Origin: Methanomassiliicoccaceae archaeon
GTDB lineage: Archaea; Thermoplasmatota; Thermoplasmata; Methanomassiliicoccales; Methanomethylophilaceae
Direction of reading: 5' to 3'
Assembly (NCBI GenBank): GCA_016284295.1
Contig: JAEEOP010000027.1
Coordinates: 1-64,000 of the forward strand
Length of the DNA stretch: 64,000 nucleotides
Both the position numbers and the translations under genes were made by a program. The notes under the pieces were generated by a model. That model had not been told where the DNA came from, searched no databases, and saw only the letters and a program-made list of their open reading frames with translations. Shown here piece by piece: positions 38,182-46,770 of the stretch; positions within the stretch are counted from its first letter, which is position 1; each line of letters starts with the position of its first letter.

Positions 38182-38409
38182 GGACCGTCAGGAAGAAGCC
38201 AACCATGGTGGCTTCGGTCCTGTGGTCGACGACTTTCTGTCACCTCATTGGAGGGCATGAAAATGTCTAAAAAAGATGAGGGTCAGGACGAACGTTACCA
38301 CAACAAGATCCTGACCCTTGAGGCCCTTCGGTTGGTGTTAGAAGTAATCAGATTACTCTGGTTATTCTAACGCCAACCCCAAACCCTTTACTCCGACGGG
38401 AGTAGAGGG
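38182..38409 (+). ncRNA. Candidate structured RNA: four consecutive strong hairpins
   Basis: Four separate stems follow each other within 230 nt. A: GGACC...GGTCC enclosing GAAGCCA/TGGCTTC (38182-38220). B: GGGTCAGGA (38280-38288) with TCCTGACCC (38309-38317), extendable by A-T and G-U pairs. C: GGTTGGTGTTAGAA (38330-38343) with TTCTAACGCCAACC (38365-38378), 14 pairs with one G-U, and a smaller palindrome in its loop. D: CCCTTTACTCC-GACG-GGAGTAGAGGG (38384-38409), 11 pairs closed by a tetraloop. This density is far above that of the rest of the window and suggests selected RNA structure. No known RNA family is recognised. A small ORF (38263-38370) runs through stems B and C. Confidence 0.55.
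38263..38370 (+). CDS. Possible 35-aa protein inside the hairpin region
   Basis: MSKKDEGQDERYHNKILTLEALRLVLEVIRLLWLF ends in TAA. GGAGG lies 8 nt upstream of the ATG, an excellent spacing. The first half is charged, and the second is an amphipathic-to-hydrophobic helix that could lie on a membrane or form an oligomer. Because the coding region coincides with two perfect stems, either the RNA or the peptide, or both, may be the product. No family is recognised. Confidence 0.4.
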   Translation: MSKKDEGQDERYHNKILTLEALRLVLEVIRLLWLF

Positions 38410-38410
38410 G

Positions 38411-38773
38411 GTCTCGAGGTATTTCTCCTCAGTCCATCACATGACCATTAGAGGATATAAAACTAGTATGTAGTCTGTTAATGACTGCCGCGTCAGAAGT
38501 GCTTGCAGAAGAAGAATCAAGGATGGAATGCACGGATCATGGCCCTCCGCCAATGAGAACACCGGACCTGCCGGGACCGTAATGCCAAGGAGTGATATGA
38601 GCCTAGCAAGGGGCACGGCCGTCCGACAGGTCGGCGATGGAAGATGGAGGGCGAGGTTTATTATGCGGAGGTCGCAGGACACGGTTCCGCTGGGTTTATA
38701 ATTCGCTCCGACCATCGATAACATCGGCGGAGGGATGTGGCTCCTTAGCGACTAAACTTCGTCAATACTCTGG
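38411..38773. other. 363 bases without a convincing gene
   Basis: The stretch holds TATA-like GGATATAAAAC (38452) and GGTTTATAATTC (38694). It also has a 34-codon ORF with a fair ribosome site (38597-38701, MSLARGTAV...) and a long-range match CCCTCCGCC / GGCGGAGGG. I tested it for signal-recognition-particle RNA and tRNA features and saw none. It looks like decayed or intergenic DNA. Confidence 0.4.
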
Positions 38774-39378
38774 TCAATCCCATTCAATTCCCAGGATTTC
38801 TATTATTTCATCGGATGAAGCCCTTCTGATAGTATTGTCTTTGACCAGAAGAAAAGGAGGCCATCCCAGTTCAATTCCTTCTTCAGATGGTATTGGCGAC
38901 CATACATCATAATCTTTGAACTTACTGTGGAACCTGACATCGTTGAAATCTGACGGATAGTTCTTCCTCATATACTCAAGCACATCATCCTTTTCCACCG
39001 GAACCACCAGCCTTCTTCAGCACTACATTCATCACCTTCGTGTTCGGACAGAGGTTGTCGATCCTGAGTATTCTCGGGGAGTTCTTAGCGCTGTAGTTTA
39101 TATGGTCAAGGATCTTTTTGATTTTGTCCTGCTTCTAGTGCTCTTTCCCGTTTGTGGATCTGTCAAGCATACTCCGTTTTTCCCACTTTCCAGGATAATG
39201 ACATGGTTGGCGTCTTCAACTTTCACCTTCAAGACCTAGTGTATAGCAGATCCTAGAAGGAACGTTTTCATCGGTCCTTGTGCTGAACGCATCTGCTTCT
39301 ATCACCTTAAACGTCTCGTGTTGGAGTACTTGTCGGCCTTCTTGTCTATCTTTATCCGAACTCCTGAAGTAGTTCATA
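38774..39378 (-). pseudogene. Frameshifted gene of unknown family
   Basis: Protein-like sequence continues through all three frames on the minus strand. The ATG at 39378 starts MNYFRSSDKDRQEG up to ...SRICYTLGLEG. A shift near 39220-39235 leads into 'KVEDANHVIILESGKNGVCLTDPQTGK'. A second near 39131-39150 leads into 'KKILDHINYSAKNSPRILRIDNL'. A third near 39000 leads into the 77-residue ORF of the track ending EIIEILGIEWD. The sum is about 200 aa. Three shifts in 600 bases, in an AT-rich island, indicate decay, although sequencing error cannot be excluded. The family is not recognised. Confidence 0.6.
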
Positions 39379-39614
39379 CAATCGCCTAGTCACCCCCCCT
39401 ATAGGGGCCCAAATAACACACAAACTGATGAGGAAGTAACCTTTGATTCTCAAGATGATCTGTACATCGTTCTGACGACTTGGGATCTGCCCCAAAACCT
39501 CTATTCAAAAGCATCCAGGATTGTAAGTCATCATCCTCTCCGACATCTAAATTGTCCGTGAATATGAACTTGATACCGAAATGCAACGACACGGACACTG
39601 TTTCATCCGGTCCG
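39379..39614. other. 236 bases, no convincing gene
   Basis: A minus-strand ORF of the track (39386-39796) runs through here, but its first half is a shadow of rarA. The rest, 'FGIKFIFTDNLDVGEDDDLQSWMLLNRG', has no start of its own. It could be another decayed fragment next to the pseudogene. CCCCCCCTATAGGGGCCC-like sequence near 39395 is the only other oddity. Confidence 0.35.
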
Positions 39615-40958
39615 TCAGTCCTTCGGCCTGTCATGAACCCTGTGCCATTCCAGTATCCATTCGTACCTCGAGCGCATAGCGGCCTCCTGCCCCTGGTCAG
39701 TAGGATGATAGTATCTCTTACCGACCAATGAATCAGGCATGCACTGCATATCTGTGATCTTGTCCGGGGCGTTGTGAGGATATTGGTAATCGGCACCGTA
39801 ACCGAGGTCCTCCTGCAGCCTCGTGTACGCCGCCCTCACGGCCAGGGGGATCGGATCGGTGTCATGGACAGCGGCATCCCTCCTCGCCTCCTCGTAAGCT
39901 AGGAACACCGAGTTGGACTTCGGCGCAAGGCACAGATACGCCGTGGCCTCAGCAAGATGGACCTCGCATTCCGGCATGCCGATCAGACGCACCGCATGGA
40001 AGCAGTTGATCGCGACATTGAGCGCGTTGGTGTCGGCAAGGCCGATGTCCTCCGCGGCCGCATGCGTTATCCTGCGGGCTATCCAGACCGGATCCTCCCC
40101 GGCATCCAGCATCCTCGCAAGCCAGAACAGCGCTGCATCTACGTCCGAGTTCCTGATGCTCTCATGGAAAGCGGAAATGACCTGGTTGTGCTCCTCCCCG
40201 CCTTTGTCGTACATCATCGACTTCCTGGAGATGCAGTCCTTGATCCCTTCCATCGTGACTGTTATGGTCCCGTCGGAAATCTCTCCGTTCATCAGGATCG
40301 TCTCCAGCGTGTTCAGTGCCGTGCGCCCGTCGCCCTTGGAGAAGTCGGCTATCATTGAAACCATCCCCTCCGGCATCTCCACCCTGTAATCTCCGTAACC
40401 CGCGGGATCGGTTATGGCGCGCTGCAGGAGAGATTCCAGATCCTCCTGCTCCAGCGGACGCAGGACGAACACCCTGCACCTGGACAGCAGTGCGGGGTTC
40501 ACCTCGAACGACGGGTTCTCGGTCGTTGCCCCTATGAGGATGACGCTGCCCTTCTCGACGAACGGAAGGAACACGTCTTGCTGCGCCTTGTTGAAGCGGT
40601 GTATCTCGTCGAGGAACAGTATGGTCTTCTTGCCGTTCCTCCTGGCGGACTCCGCCCTCTCCATGACCTCCCGGACCTCCTTGATGCCCGATGTCATGGC
40701 CGACAGCTTGACGAACCTCGAGTCCGTCCTCTCGGCTATGATCCCTGCGAGGGTGGTCTTCCCGACACCGGGAGGCCCCCACAGTATCATGGAAGGGACG
40801 TTGTCCGATTCTATCAGGTTCCTGAGGAGCTTCCCCTGGGCGAGGAGATGCCTCTGGCCGACGTATTCGTCGAGGTCCTTGGGCCTCATGCGTGACGCCA
40901 ACGGCTCGAAGGCATCGGTCTCCTCGGGTTCGGGTGCGAACAAAGTGGACTGCTTCAT
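39615..40958 (-). CDS. rarA: RarA/MgsA-type AAA ATPase
   Basis: The 447-residue protein is the replication-associated recombination ATPase, a clamp-loader relative. It has Walker A GPPGVGKTT at 61-69 and Walker B ILFLDEIH near 113-120. Sensor 'GATTENPSF' and the C-terminal MgsA tetramer region with 'HTHAAAEDIG'-like sequence and 'AAMRSRYEWI' follow. The start MKQSTLFAPEPEE at 40958 carries GAGAAGATCAG; the N-terminal 'QSTLF' is a likely clamp-binding peptide. RarA is typical of bacteria and eukaryotes and patchy in archaea, so acquisition by transfer is plausible. Confidence 0.9.
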   Translation of the reverse strand: MKQSTLFAPEPEETDAFEPLASRMRPKDLDEYVGQRHLLAQGKLLRNLIESDNVPSMILWGPPGVGKTTLAGIIAERTDSRFVKLSAMTSGIKEVREVMERAESARRNGKKTILFLDEIHRFNKAQQDVFLPFVEKGSVILIGATTENPSFEVNPALLSRCRVFVLRPLEQEDLESLLQRAITDPAGYGDYRVEMPEGMVSMIADFSKGDGRTALNTLETILMNGEISDGTITVTMEGIKDCISRKSMMYDKGGEEHNQVISAFHESIRNSDVDAALFWLARMLDAGEDPVWIARRITHAAAEDIGLADTNALNVAINCFHAVRLIGMPECEVHLAEATAYLCLAPKSNSVFLAYEEARRDAAVHDTDPIPLAVRAAYTRLQEDLGYGADYQYPHNAPDKITDMQCMPDSLVGKRYYHPTDQGQEAAMRSRYEWILEWHRVHDRPKD

Positions 40959-41268
40959 CTGATCTTCTCTTGGGAGATATGCGTTCACACTCTTTTTGAC
41001 TGCGGTCCCGACCGATGTCCTTCACGGAACCCCGGGATCAACGCATTAAGGAAAATCTGATGGCGGAAAGCTAGGATAGGATGGATGGAAAACGTTCCGC
41101 CATCGGAAGGACTGTGCTTTGGGGATGCACTTTTCCTCCTCTGATATCACCATCCCTGCCGGCGTATATAAGGCTAAGAGGGGGGTGGCCGAAAGTGGAC
41201 CGAAAAAGGGGCGGACCCCGATGCGGAGCATCGGGTAAGAGGGGAAGTATCCCCTGTTGTTCCCGGGA
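40959..41268 (-). other. ileS-rarA intergenic region (310 bases)
   Basis: On the minus strand, after ileS: hairpin AGGGGA/TCCCCT, hairpin CCCGATGC-TCC-GCATCGGG and a T6 tract, forming a terminator. Next comes a TATA-like CCTTATATACG, then GAGGAGG and a GTG opening 19 codons to TAG (41130-41071). Read through as pyrrolysine, that frame would reach TGA at 41038. This may simply be the long leader of rarA. Confidence 0.4.
41205..41255 (-). terminator. Terminator of ileS
   Basis: Two stems (41240-41255 and 41217-41235), the second eight pairs long with a three-base loop, are followed on the minus strand by GTCCGCCCCTTTTTT. The oligo-T tract is the usual archaeal signal. Confidence 0.65.
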
Positions 41269-44217
41269 TCACTCCAGAGGAGTGACACCGATCGTGATCA
41301 TCTTTCCTGTGACGTCCCACTCCTTGACCTCGGTTCCCTTCGGCTCGGAGGTGAACTTCAGTTCCTTGGCCCTGACCTCGGTGGAGATGTGCTCCTTCCA
41401 GGTCTCGAAGAGACCAACGAGGCGGTCCTCGGCGGAGACCTCGATGTCGACGTACTGCTCGACCTTGAGCTTCATGTCCTTGCGCATCTGCTGGATACGC
41501 CTGATGAGCTCCCTGGCGTAGCCCTCGGCCTCGATCTCGGGTGTCACGTTGAAGTCGATGAAGATCGTTCCCTCGTCGAACTCAACAGGCTCGATGTCGC
41601 TCTCCACGGAAGGGATCTCGTCCTTTCCGAGGTACTGGACCCTCTTGATGTTGCCCTGGTCGGCGAGGACGTCGTCGAACATCTTCACGGCCTTGTTGAC
41701 ATCAGCATCGTTACCGCGGACGAAGACCTGGAGCAGGGGCCATCTGAGCTTTGATCCCATCTTGGCCCTTTCGGCGGCTATGATGTCCACGATGTTCCTG
41801 ACAAGGGACATGCTGTGCTCGATGCCGTCGTCGATGAGGGAATCGTCGCATACAGGCCAGTCCTCCATATGGACGGTCAGCTTCTTGCCTCCCATGTGCT
41901 GGTAGACCTCCTCCGCGATGTGGGGGGCGATCGGCGCAAGCACCAGGGCGGTCTTCATGATCGCGTAGTAGAGGGTGAAGTACGTGGCGTTCTTGTCCGC
42001 CTCAGCATCCTCGCCCTCGGACCATGACCTGTCCCTGACCAGACAGACGTACCATCTGGACAGGTCCTCGAGGATGTAGTTCTCCAGCTCGCGTGCCACG
42101 AGGTGCAGCTCCCTGGTCTCAAGATACTTGGTGACGGTCCTGACCATCTTCTCGGTCCTGGAGATCATCCAGCGGTCCTCGTCTCTGAGGTACTTGGAGA
42201 TGCTGTCGATTGTGAAGTTGTCAGGATCGTACTTGTCCAGGATCATGTAGGTGGATGCGAAGTTCACGACGTTCCAATAGGTATTGAGGACCTTCCTAGC
42301 GTTCCTGGGCCCATCCTTCTGGAAGGCTGTGTCCTCCCAGGGGGCGTTGCTCTTGATCATGTAGTACCTGAGCGAATCGGCCCCGACCTGGTCGATGATC
42401 TCCAGCGGCTCGATAACGTTGCCCAGAGACTTGGACATCTTCTGTCCCTTGGGGTCCAGCACCCATCCGTGCATCATGACCTCGTCGTAGGGCGCACGGT
42501 CGAACGAGATGACCCCGGCCCCCAGCTGGGAGTAGAACCATCCCCTTGTCTGGTCGTGGGCCTCGACGATGAAGTCGCCGGGCCACCACTCCTCGAACTC
42601 CTCCTTGTGGTGGGGGTATCCGAGGGATGCCCATGCCGCTACTCCGGAGTCGAACCAAACGTCGAGGACGTCGGGGACCCTGTGCATGGTCTTGCCGCAC
42701 TTGGGGCACTTGAACGTGACGCCGTCGATCCAGGGCCTGTGTGTGTCCATGCCGTCGGTGTATCCCTCGCCCTCCTTGAGCTCCTCGTACTGTCCGACGA
42801 CCTTCTTCTCCCCGCACTCGCACTCCCAGACGGGCATGGGGATCCCCCAGTACCTCTGACGGGAGATGCACCATTCCCTGGCGCCCTCCACCCAGTTCTT
42901 CTCCCTGGTGCTTCCGGCCCAATCGGGGACCCATTTGGCGCGGTCGATCTCGGCCAGCATCTCGTCCTTGACCTTGGGGACGTCGACGAACCACTGGCGT
43001 GTGTTCCTGTAGATGATAGGGGACTTGCATCTCCAGCAGTGCCCGTACCTGTGCTTGATCTTGCTGGAGTTGAACAGCCTTCCGTTCTCGTCCAGGTACT
43101 TGATGACGTCGTCGTGGACGGTCTTGACCTTCTTGCCCACCATCAGGGGGAACTCGTCAGTGTACCTTCCGTTCTCGGCGACGGGGCAGAAGGGCGCGAT
43201 GCCGTACCTCTTACCGGTGTCGTAATCGTCAGGACCGTGTCCGGGAGCGGTGTGCACCAGACCGGTGTTGTCCTGCTCGACGTAGGTGGCAGTGACGACC
43301 TTGTAGTTCCAATCGGACTTGGGGACGTCCAGCTCGAACACGGGCTGATACTCGATGCCTTCGAGCTGCTGGCCCTTCATCCTCTCGATGACCTCGAACT
43401 TCTCGTAGCCTCCCTTCTGCATGACATAGTCCGCCTGAGATTCGAGGATGATGACCTCCTCCGAGCCCTTGGGGCCAGACAGCCTCACCCTCGCGTAATC
43501 GAAGTCTGGATGGACGGCCACGGCCATGTTGGCCGCCAGTGTCCAGGGAGTGGTTGTCCAGATCAGCAGGGATGCGGTGTCGCCCTTGATGGGGAACCTG
43601 ACCATGATCGAAGGGTCGGTCTCGTCCCAGTACTCGATCTCCGCCTCTGCGAGGGCAGTCTCACACCTGGGGCACCAGGTGACGACCCTGCTGGAGTCCC
43701 TGAGGAGCCCTTTCTCGTATGCCTTCTGGAGGGTCCACCATGCGGACTCGATGTAGTCCAGCTTGATTGTCTGATAGGGGTTGTCCCAATCCATCCAGAC
43801 CCCCAGCTGCTTGAACTGCTCAGTCATGTCGGCGCGGAGGCCCTGTGCGAACTCTTTGCATGTATTCACGAAATTGTCGATCCCGAGCTCCTCGATGTCC
43901 TTCTTGGAGTGGACGCCTATCTGCTTCTCGACCTTTACCTCGATGGGTAGACCGTGCATGTCGAAACCAGGCTGATCGCGGATGTTGTATCCGTTCATGC
44001 TCCAGTACCTGATCAGGATGTCCTTGACGGTCTTGTTCATGGCGGTACCGAGGTGGATGGAGCCGGTGGTGTACGGCGGTCCGTCGACGAAGTAGAATTT
44101 CTTGCCGCCCTTCCTGGCTTCCCTGGTCTTCTCGTATGCGTACTCGGACCTCCAGTACTCCTGGATGTCCTTCTCGATGCCCTTGGCATCATAATTGGCG
44201 CGGATCGGCGTTATCAT
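41269..44217 (-). CDS. ileS: Isoleucyl-tRNA synthetase
   Basis: It charges tRNA-Ile. The 982-residue class I enzyme has the HIGH-type motif GSIHLGTA near residue 51, the editing domain, KMSKSLGN in the catalytic core and an archaeal/eukaryal-type C-terminus. Cysteine pairs (CPRC, CWRC, CECG, CPKC) mark zinc sites. The ATG at 44217 begins MITPIRANYDAKGIE. A palindromic TATA-like CCTATATTAATAGG (about 44270-44284) gives a leader of about 40 nt. Confidence 0.97.
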   Translation of the reverse strand: MITPIRANYDAKGIEKDIQEYWRSEYAYEKTREARKGGKKFYFVDGPPYTTGSIHLGTAMNKTVKDILIRYWSMNGYNIRDQPGFDMHGLPIEVKVEKQIGVHSKKDIEELGIDNFVNTCKEFAQGLRADMTEQFKQLGVWMDWDNPYQTIKLDYIESAWWTLQKAYEKGLLRDSSRVVTWCPRCETALAEAEIEYWDETDPSIMVRFPIKGDTASLLIWTTTPWTLAANMAVAVHPDFDYARVRLSGPKGSEEVIILESQADYVMQKGGYEKFEVIERMKGQQLEGIEYQPVFELDVPKSDWNYKVVTATYVEQDNTGLVHTAPGHGPDDYDTGKRYGIAPFCPVAENGRYTDEFPLMVGKKVKTVHDDVIKYLDENGRLFNSSKIKHRYGHCWRCKSPIIYRNTRQWFVDVPKVKDEMLAEIDRAKWVPDWAGSTREKNWVEGAREWCISRQRYWGIPMPVWECECGEKKVVGQYEELKEGEGYTDGMDTHRPWIDGVTFKCPKCGKTMHRVPDVLDVWFDSGVAAWASLGYPHHKEEFEEWWPGDFIVEAHDQTRGWFYSQLGAGVISFDRAPYDEVMMHGWVLDPKGQKMSKSLGNVIEPLEIIDQVGADSLRYYMIKSNAPWEDTAFQKDGPRNARKVLNTYWNVVNFASTYMILDKYDPDNFTIDSISKYLRDEDRWMISRTEKMVRTVTKYLETRELHLVARELENYILEDLSRWYVCLVRDRSWSEGEDAEADKNATYFTLYYAIMKTALVLAPIAPHIAEEVYQHMGGKKLTVHMEDWPVCDDSLIDDGIEHSMSLVRNIVDIIAAERAKMGSKLRWPLLQVFVRGNDADVNKAVKMFDDVLADQGNIKRVQYLGKDEIPSVESDIEPVEFDEGTIFIDFNVTPEIEAEGYARELIRRIQQMRKDMKLKVEQYVDIEVSAEDRLVGLFETWKEHISTEVRAKELKFTSEPKGTEVKEWDVTGKMITIGVTPLE

Positions 44218-44334
44218 TGCTAGTCCTCATATCCGGGTCTATCTTGCCCGTAATATCCACGCGTATGCGGGTCCTATTAATATAGGTAGGGGAGGGTTGG
44301 CATCGTCCGATGGCCGATCGACAATGATTGGCGG

Positions 44335-45039
44335 TCATCTCTCCAGGATGTACCTGATGGCCTCGTTGGCGAGGGTCATGCCGAAGATCGCAGGTACGGT
44401 CGGCAGGGAGCCGAGGACGCTTTTGCCATTGTCGTCCCTCTCCTGAGGCTTCACCAGGGGAGACTCCACAGAGTATACCGCAGTTATCATCGATGTGTCG
44501 CATCCCCTCAGGGACTTCCTCAGCGATGCCGCCAGCGGACAAGTGCTGGTCTTCATCAGCGGCGCTATCCTCACGGCTTGCGTGTCCATGTGGAGGGCGG
44601 CACCCATGGAGGAGAACGTCCTTATTCCGTGCTCGGAGACGTACCTCAATAGTGCGGCCTTGTTGCGGAGGGTGTCAATGGCATCGACGACCAGATCGTA
44701 ATCCCCTGATAGGATCTCAGGGACGGTCTCCTCTGTGACAAGGGTATCCATGCCCTTGATGTCTATCTCCGGATTTATGGACCTGGCCCTCTCGCAGGCG
44801 ACCTCCACCTTGGGCCTCCCCAGGGTATCGGTCGTGGCCAGTATCTGGCGGTTGAGGTTGCTCTCCGAGAAAACGTCGTGGTCCACGACCCTGATCTTCC
44901 CCACGCCGGCGCGAACCAGCCCTTCCAATGCGTAGCCTCCAACGGCGCCGGAACCGACCTGTATGACCTTCGCTCCGCGGAGCCTCTCAAGCCCTTCCTC
45001 TCCGACGAGCAGGGAGGTCCTCTCCTCCATGCCCCTCAT
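44335..45039 (-). CDS. ThiF/MoeB-family enzyme, TcdA-like
   Basis: The 234-residue protein is an E1-like adenylyltransferase: 'VIQVGSGAVGGYALEGLVRAGVG' binds ATP, and 'DHDVFSESNLNRQI' and 'DAIDTLRNKAAL' follow. The absence of a CxxC zinc pair and the overall length fit TcdA (YgdL), which makes the cyclic form of t6A37 in tRNA. A MoeB/ThiF sulfur role is the alternative. I set the start at 45039, where ATGA overlaps the tatD stop and GGAGG is 7 nt upstream. The long track ORF (to 45585) is a shadow of tatD. Confidence 0.78.
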   Translation of the reverse strand: MRGMEERTSLLVGEEGLERLRGAKVIQVGSGAVGGYALEGLVRAGVGKIRVVDHDVFSESNLNRQILATTDTLGRPKVEVACERARSINPEIDIKGMDTLVTEETVPEILSGDYDLVVDAIDTLRNKAALLRYVSEHGIRTFSSMGAALHMDTQAVRIAPLMKTSTCPLAASLRKSLRGCDTSMITAVYSVESPLVKPQERDDNGKSVLGSLPTVPAIFGMTLANEAIRYILER

Positions 45040-45728
45040 GGGAACAGCCTCCTGAGGTTCTCCTCCGCTTTGGTTAGGAGGTCGTCGGCGCTCCTGCCGA
45101 TGACCGTTCCGAGCCTTTCTGCGAAATCCCTCATGCCTGTGAAATCCTTCCCGATGTTCGGAGAATCCGTCTCCAGCAGGAGCAGGTCCTCCGGGATCGC
45201 ATCCAGCAGCCTCTTCACCCTGATGTCCGACCTTGACAGGATCCTGGGCGATATCGAGAAATAGCAACCGATCTCGGAATACGGCTTGATATAGCTGTCG
45301 GACCCGTATGAATGGAGTATGACGCCTCCGAGCCTGCGGCCCTTCAGCGCATCCAGCACCATCTTCTCGCATCCGACGTCGTGGATGGATACGACCCTGC
45401 CGTAATGCTCCGCGATGTCGAGCTGCTGTATCATCACCATGGTCTGGCCGAGGATCTTGCCCCTTTTGGAATCCAGTCCGATCTCCCCGACGTGGGCCCC
45501 GGGATCGCTCCCCAGGAGGTCGAAGAGCTTCTTCCTGTTCTCGAACGTCCAGTCCTCCGCGTACCACGGGTGGACCCCGTAGCACTTGATGACACGGGGG
45601 TCGTCGATAGCAGCCTGTTCATCCCACTCATCGGCCTTCGCGACGCATGAGACCATGCGGGACAGCTGAGGGAAATCCGAATATCCCTCCGGGACCTGCT
45701 CCGCAAGGTGCATGTGGGAATCTATCAT
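45036..45728 (-). CDS. TatD-family hydrolase
   Basis: The 230-residue metal-dependent hydrolase has MIDSHMHLAE with the HxH pair at 5-7, GEIGLDSK with a metal Glu, 'VSIHDVGCEK', 'VILHSYGS' and LLLETDSPN. TatD enzymes are DNases or exonucleases in repair. It lies 4 nt downstream of FEN1 and overlaps the TcdA-like gene, forming an operon rpe-fen-tatD-tcdA. Confidence 0.83.
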   Translation of the reverse strand: MIDSHMHLAEQVPEGYSDFPQLSRMVSCVAKADEWDEQAAIDDPRVIKCYGVHPWYAEDWTFENRKKLFDLLGSDPGAHVGEIGLDSKRGKILGQTMVMIQQLDIAEHYGRVVSIHDVGCEKMVLDALKGRRLGGVILHSYGSDSYIKPYSEIGCYFSISPRILSRSDIRVKRLLDAIPEDLLLLETDSPNIGKDFTGMRDFAERLGTVIGRSADDLLTKAEENLRRLFP

Positions 45729-45732
45729 GATA

Positions 45733-46761
45733 TCAGAACCATGCGTCCAGGGACCTCTGCTTCCTTCTGTTGGACTCGGCCTTCCTGGCCGCCTCGATCT
45801 TGTTCAGGACCGTGCCGACCCTGTCCTCCGAGAAGCCGTACTCGGTCATCAGGGACAGTACACCGTCCCTGTCCATCTCGCCGGCCTTGACGGCGTAGTC
45901 GTCCGACCTGGGGCCGTTGAGGAATATCTCCCTTACATCTTCGTATCCGGGGATGTCGATGTCAGTCTCCTCCATGACCTTCTCCAGCGTGCCGTGCTTC
46001 TGGATGAGCTTGAGACCCTTCTTGGGTCCGATGCCGTTGATGCCGGTGTTGAAATCCGTGCCGATCATCATGCAGACGTCCACCAGCTGCTCCCTTGTTA
46101 TGCCCAGGGAATCCAACATCTCCTTGGAATCTATGATCTCTGTCTTCACATCTCTGTAGAGCTGCTTTCCGGGCACCTTCCTCCTGCCAGAGATCGTCAG
46201 GTTCCTGACCAGCAGAGGGGCTCCGAAAAGAATCGAATCGAAATCCTGGGATGCGGCCGCATAGACATCACCCTTGCCGCACATGTACGCGGCCTGGGCC
46301 TCTCCGTCGCTGGGCGCCTGGACCACAGGTATGCCCATCAGCCTCAGGAGCTGCTTGGAGGTGTCTAGGATCTCCGGGGTCATCCTAGCGGTCTGCTGGG
46401 CCTTGGAGAACGCCTTCTTCAGGTCGCCTTCGGCAAGGGCCTGCTCGTACTCCTGCTTGGCCTTCTCCCTCCTGGCGATCCTCTCCTCGATGGTGCCTGC
46501 CTTGAGCTCGTTGGGCTTACCGTCGAAAACGAATGAGGGTTCGATCCCCGCCTCGATGAGGTTCGCCGTACGATACAACAGTCCGGACAGGTGGGATGTC
46601 ACCCTTCCTTCCTCGTCCATGAGGGGCTTCCCGTCGGGCTGCCTGATGATCGATAGGAACTGGAAGATCGTGTTGTACGCGTCGATGGCGATGGTCCTCC
46701 CCCTGAGATCCTCCAGCTCGATCTCCCTTGCAGTCACGATCGGCGATAGGTTTACTCCCAT
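45733..46761 (-). CDS. fen: Flap endonuclease 1
   Basis: FEN1 removes 5' flaps during Okazaki-fragment maturation and repair. The 342-residue protein starts MGVNLSPIVTAREIELEDLRG. It has the N region 'IAIDAYNTIFQFL', the I region 'APSDGEAQAAYM' and 'MIGTDFNTGINGIGPKKGLKLI' (H3TH motif). It ends with QRSLDAWF, a textbook PCNA-interacting peptide. The catalytic acidic residues are intact. Confidence 0.95.
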   Translation of the reverse strand: MGVNLSPIVTAREIELEDLRGRTIAIDAYNTIFQFLSIIRQPDGKPLMDEEGRVTSHLSGLLYRTANLIEAGIEPSFVFDGKPNELKAGTIEERIARREKAKQEYEQALAEGDLKKAFSKAQQTARMTPEILDTSKQLLRLMGIPVVQAPSDGEAQAAYMCGKGDVYAAASQDFDSILFGAPLLVRNLTISGRRKVPGKQLYRDVKTEIIDSKEMLDSLGITREQLVDVCMMIGTDFNTGINGIGPKKGLKLIQKHGTLEKVMEETDIDIPGYEDVREIFLNGPRSDDYAVKAGEMDRDGVLSLMTEYGFSEDRVGTVLNKIEAARKAESNRRKQRSLDAWF

Positions 46762-46770
46762 GATCGCACC

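Noticed and set aside
38437-38724. Minus-strand 95-aa ORF in the hairpin island
   Set aside because: No ribosome site, no domain, composition not protein-like; it lies in a region that seems non-coding.
38411-38773. SRP RNA or other known ncRNA
   Set aside because: The conserved SRP domain IV loop (GTCAGGCCCGGAAGG-type) and archaeal 5'/3' pairing were not found.
39386-39796. Minus-strand 136-aa ORF
   Set aside because: Its first half is a frame-shifted shadow of the rarA C-terminus and the rest has no start codon of its own.
41163-41268. Plus-strand small RNA from TATATAAG
   Set aside because: The hairpins here are better explained as the minus-strand ileS terminator followed by T6.
45040-45585. 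Long N-terminal extension of the TcdA-like gene
   Set aside because: It is a shadow of tatD; the E1-like domain begins only after residue 180 of that ORF.
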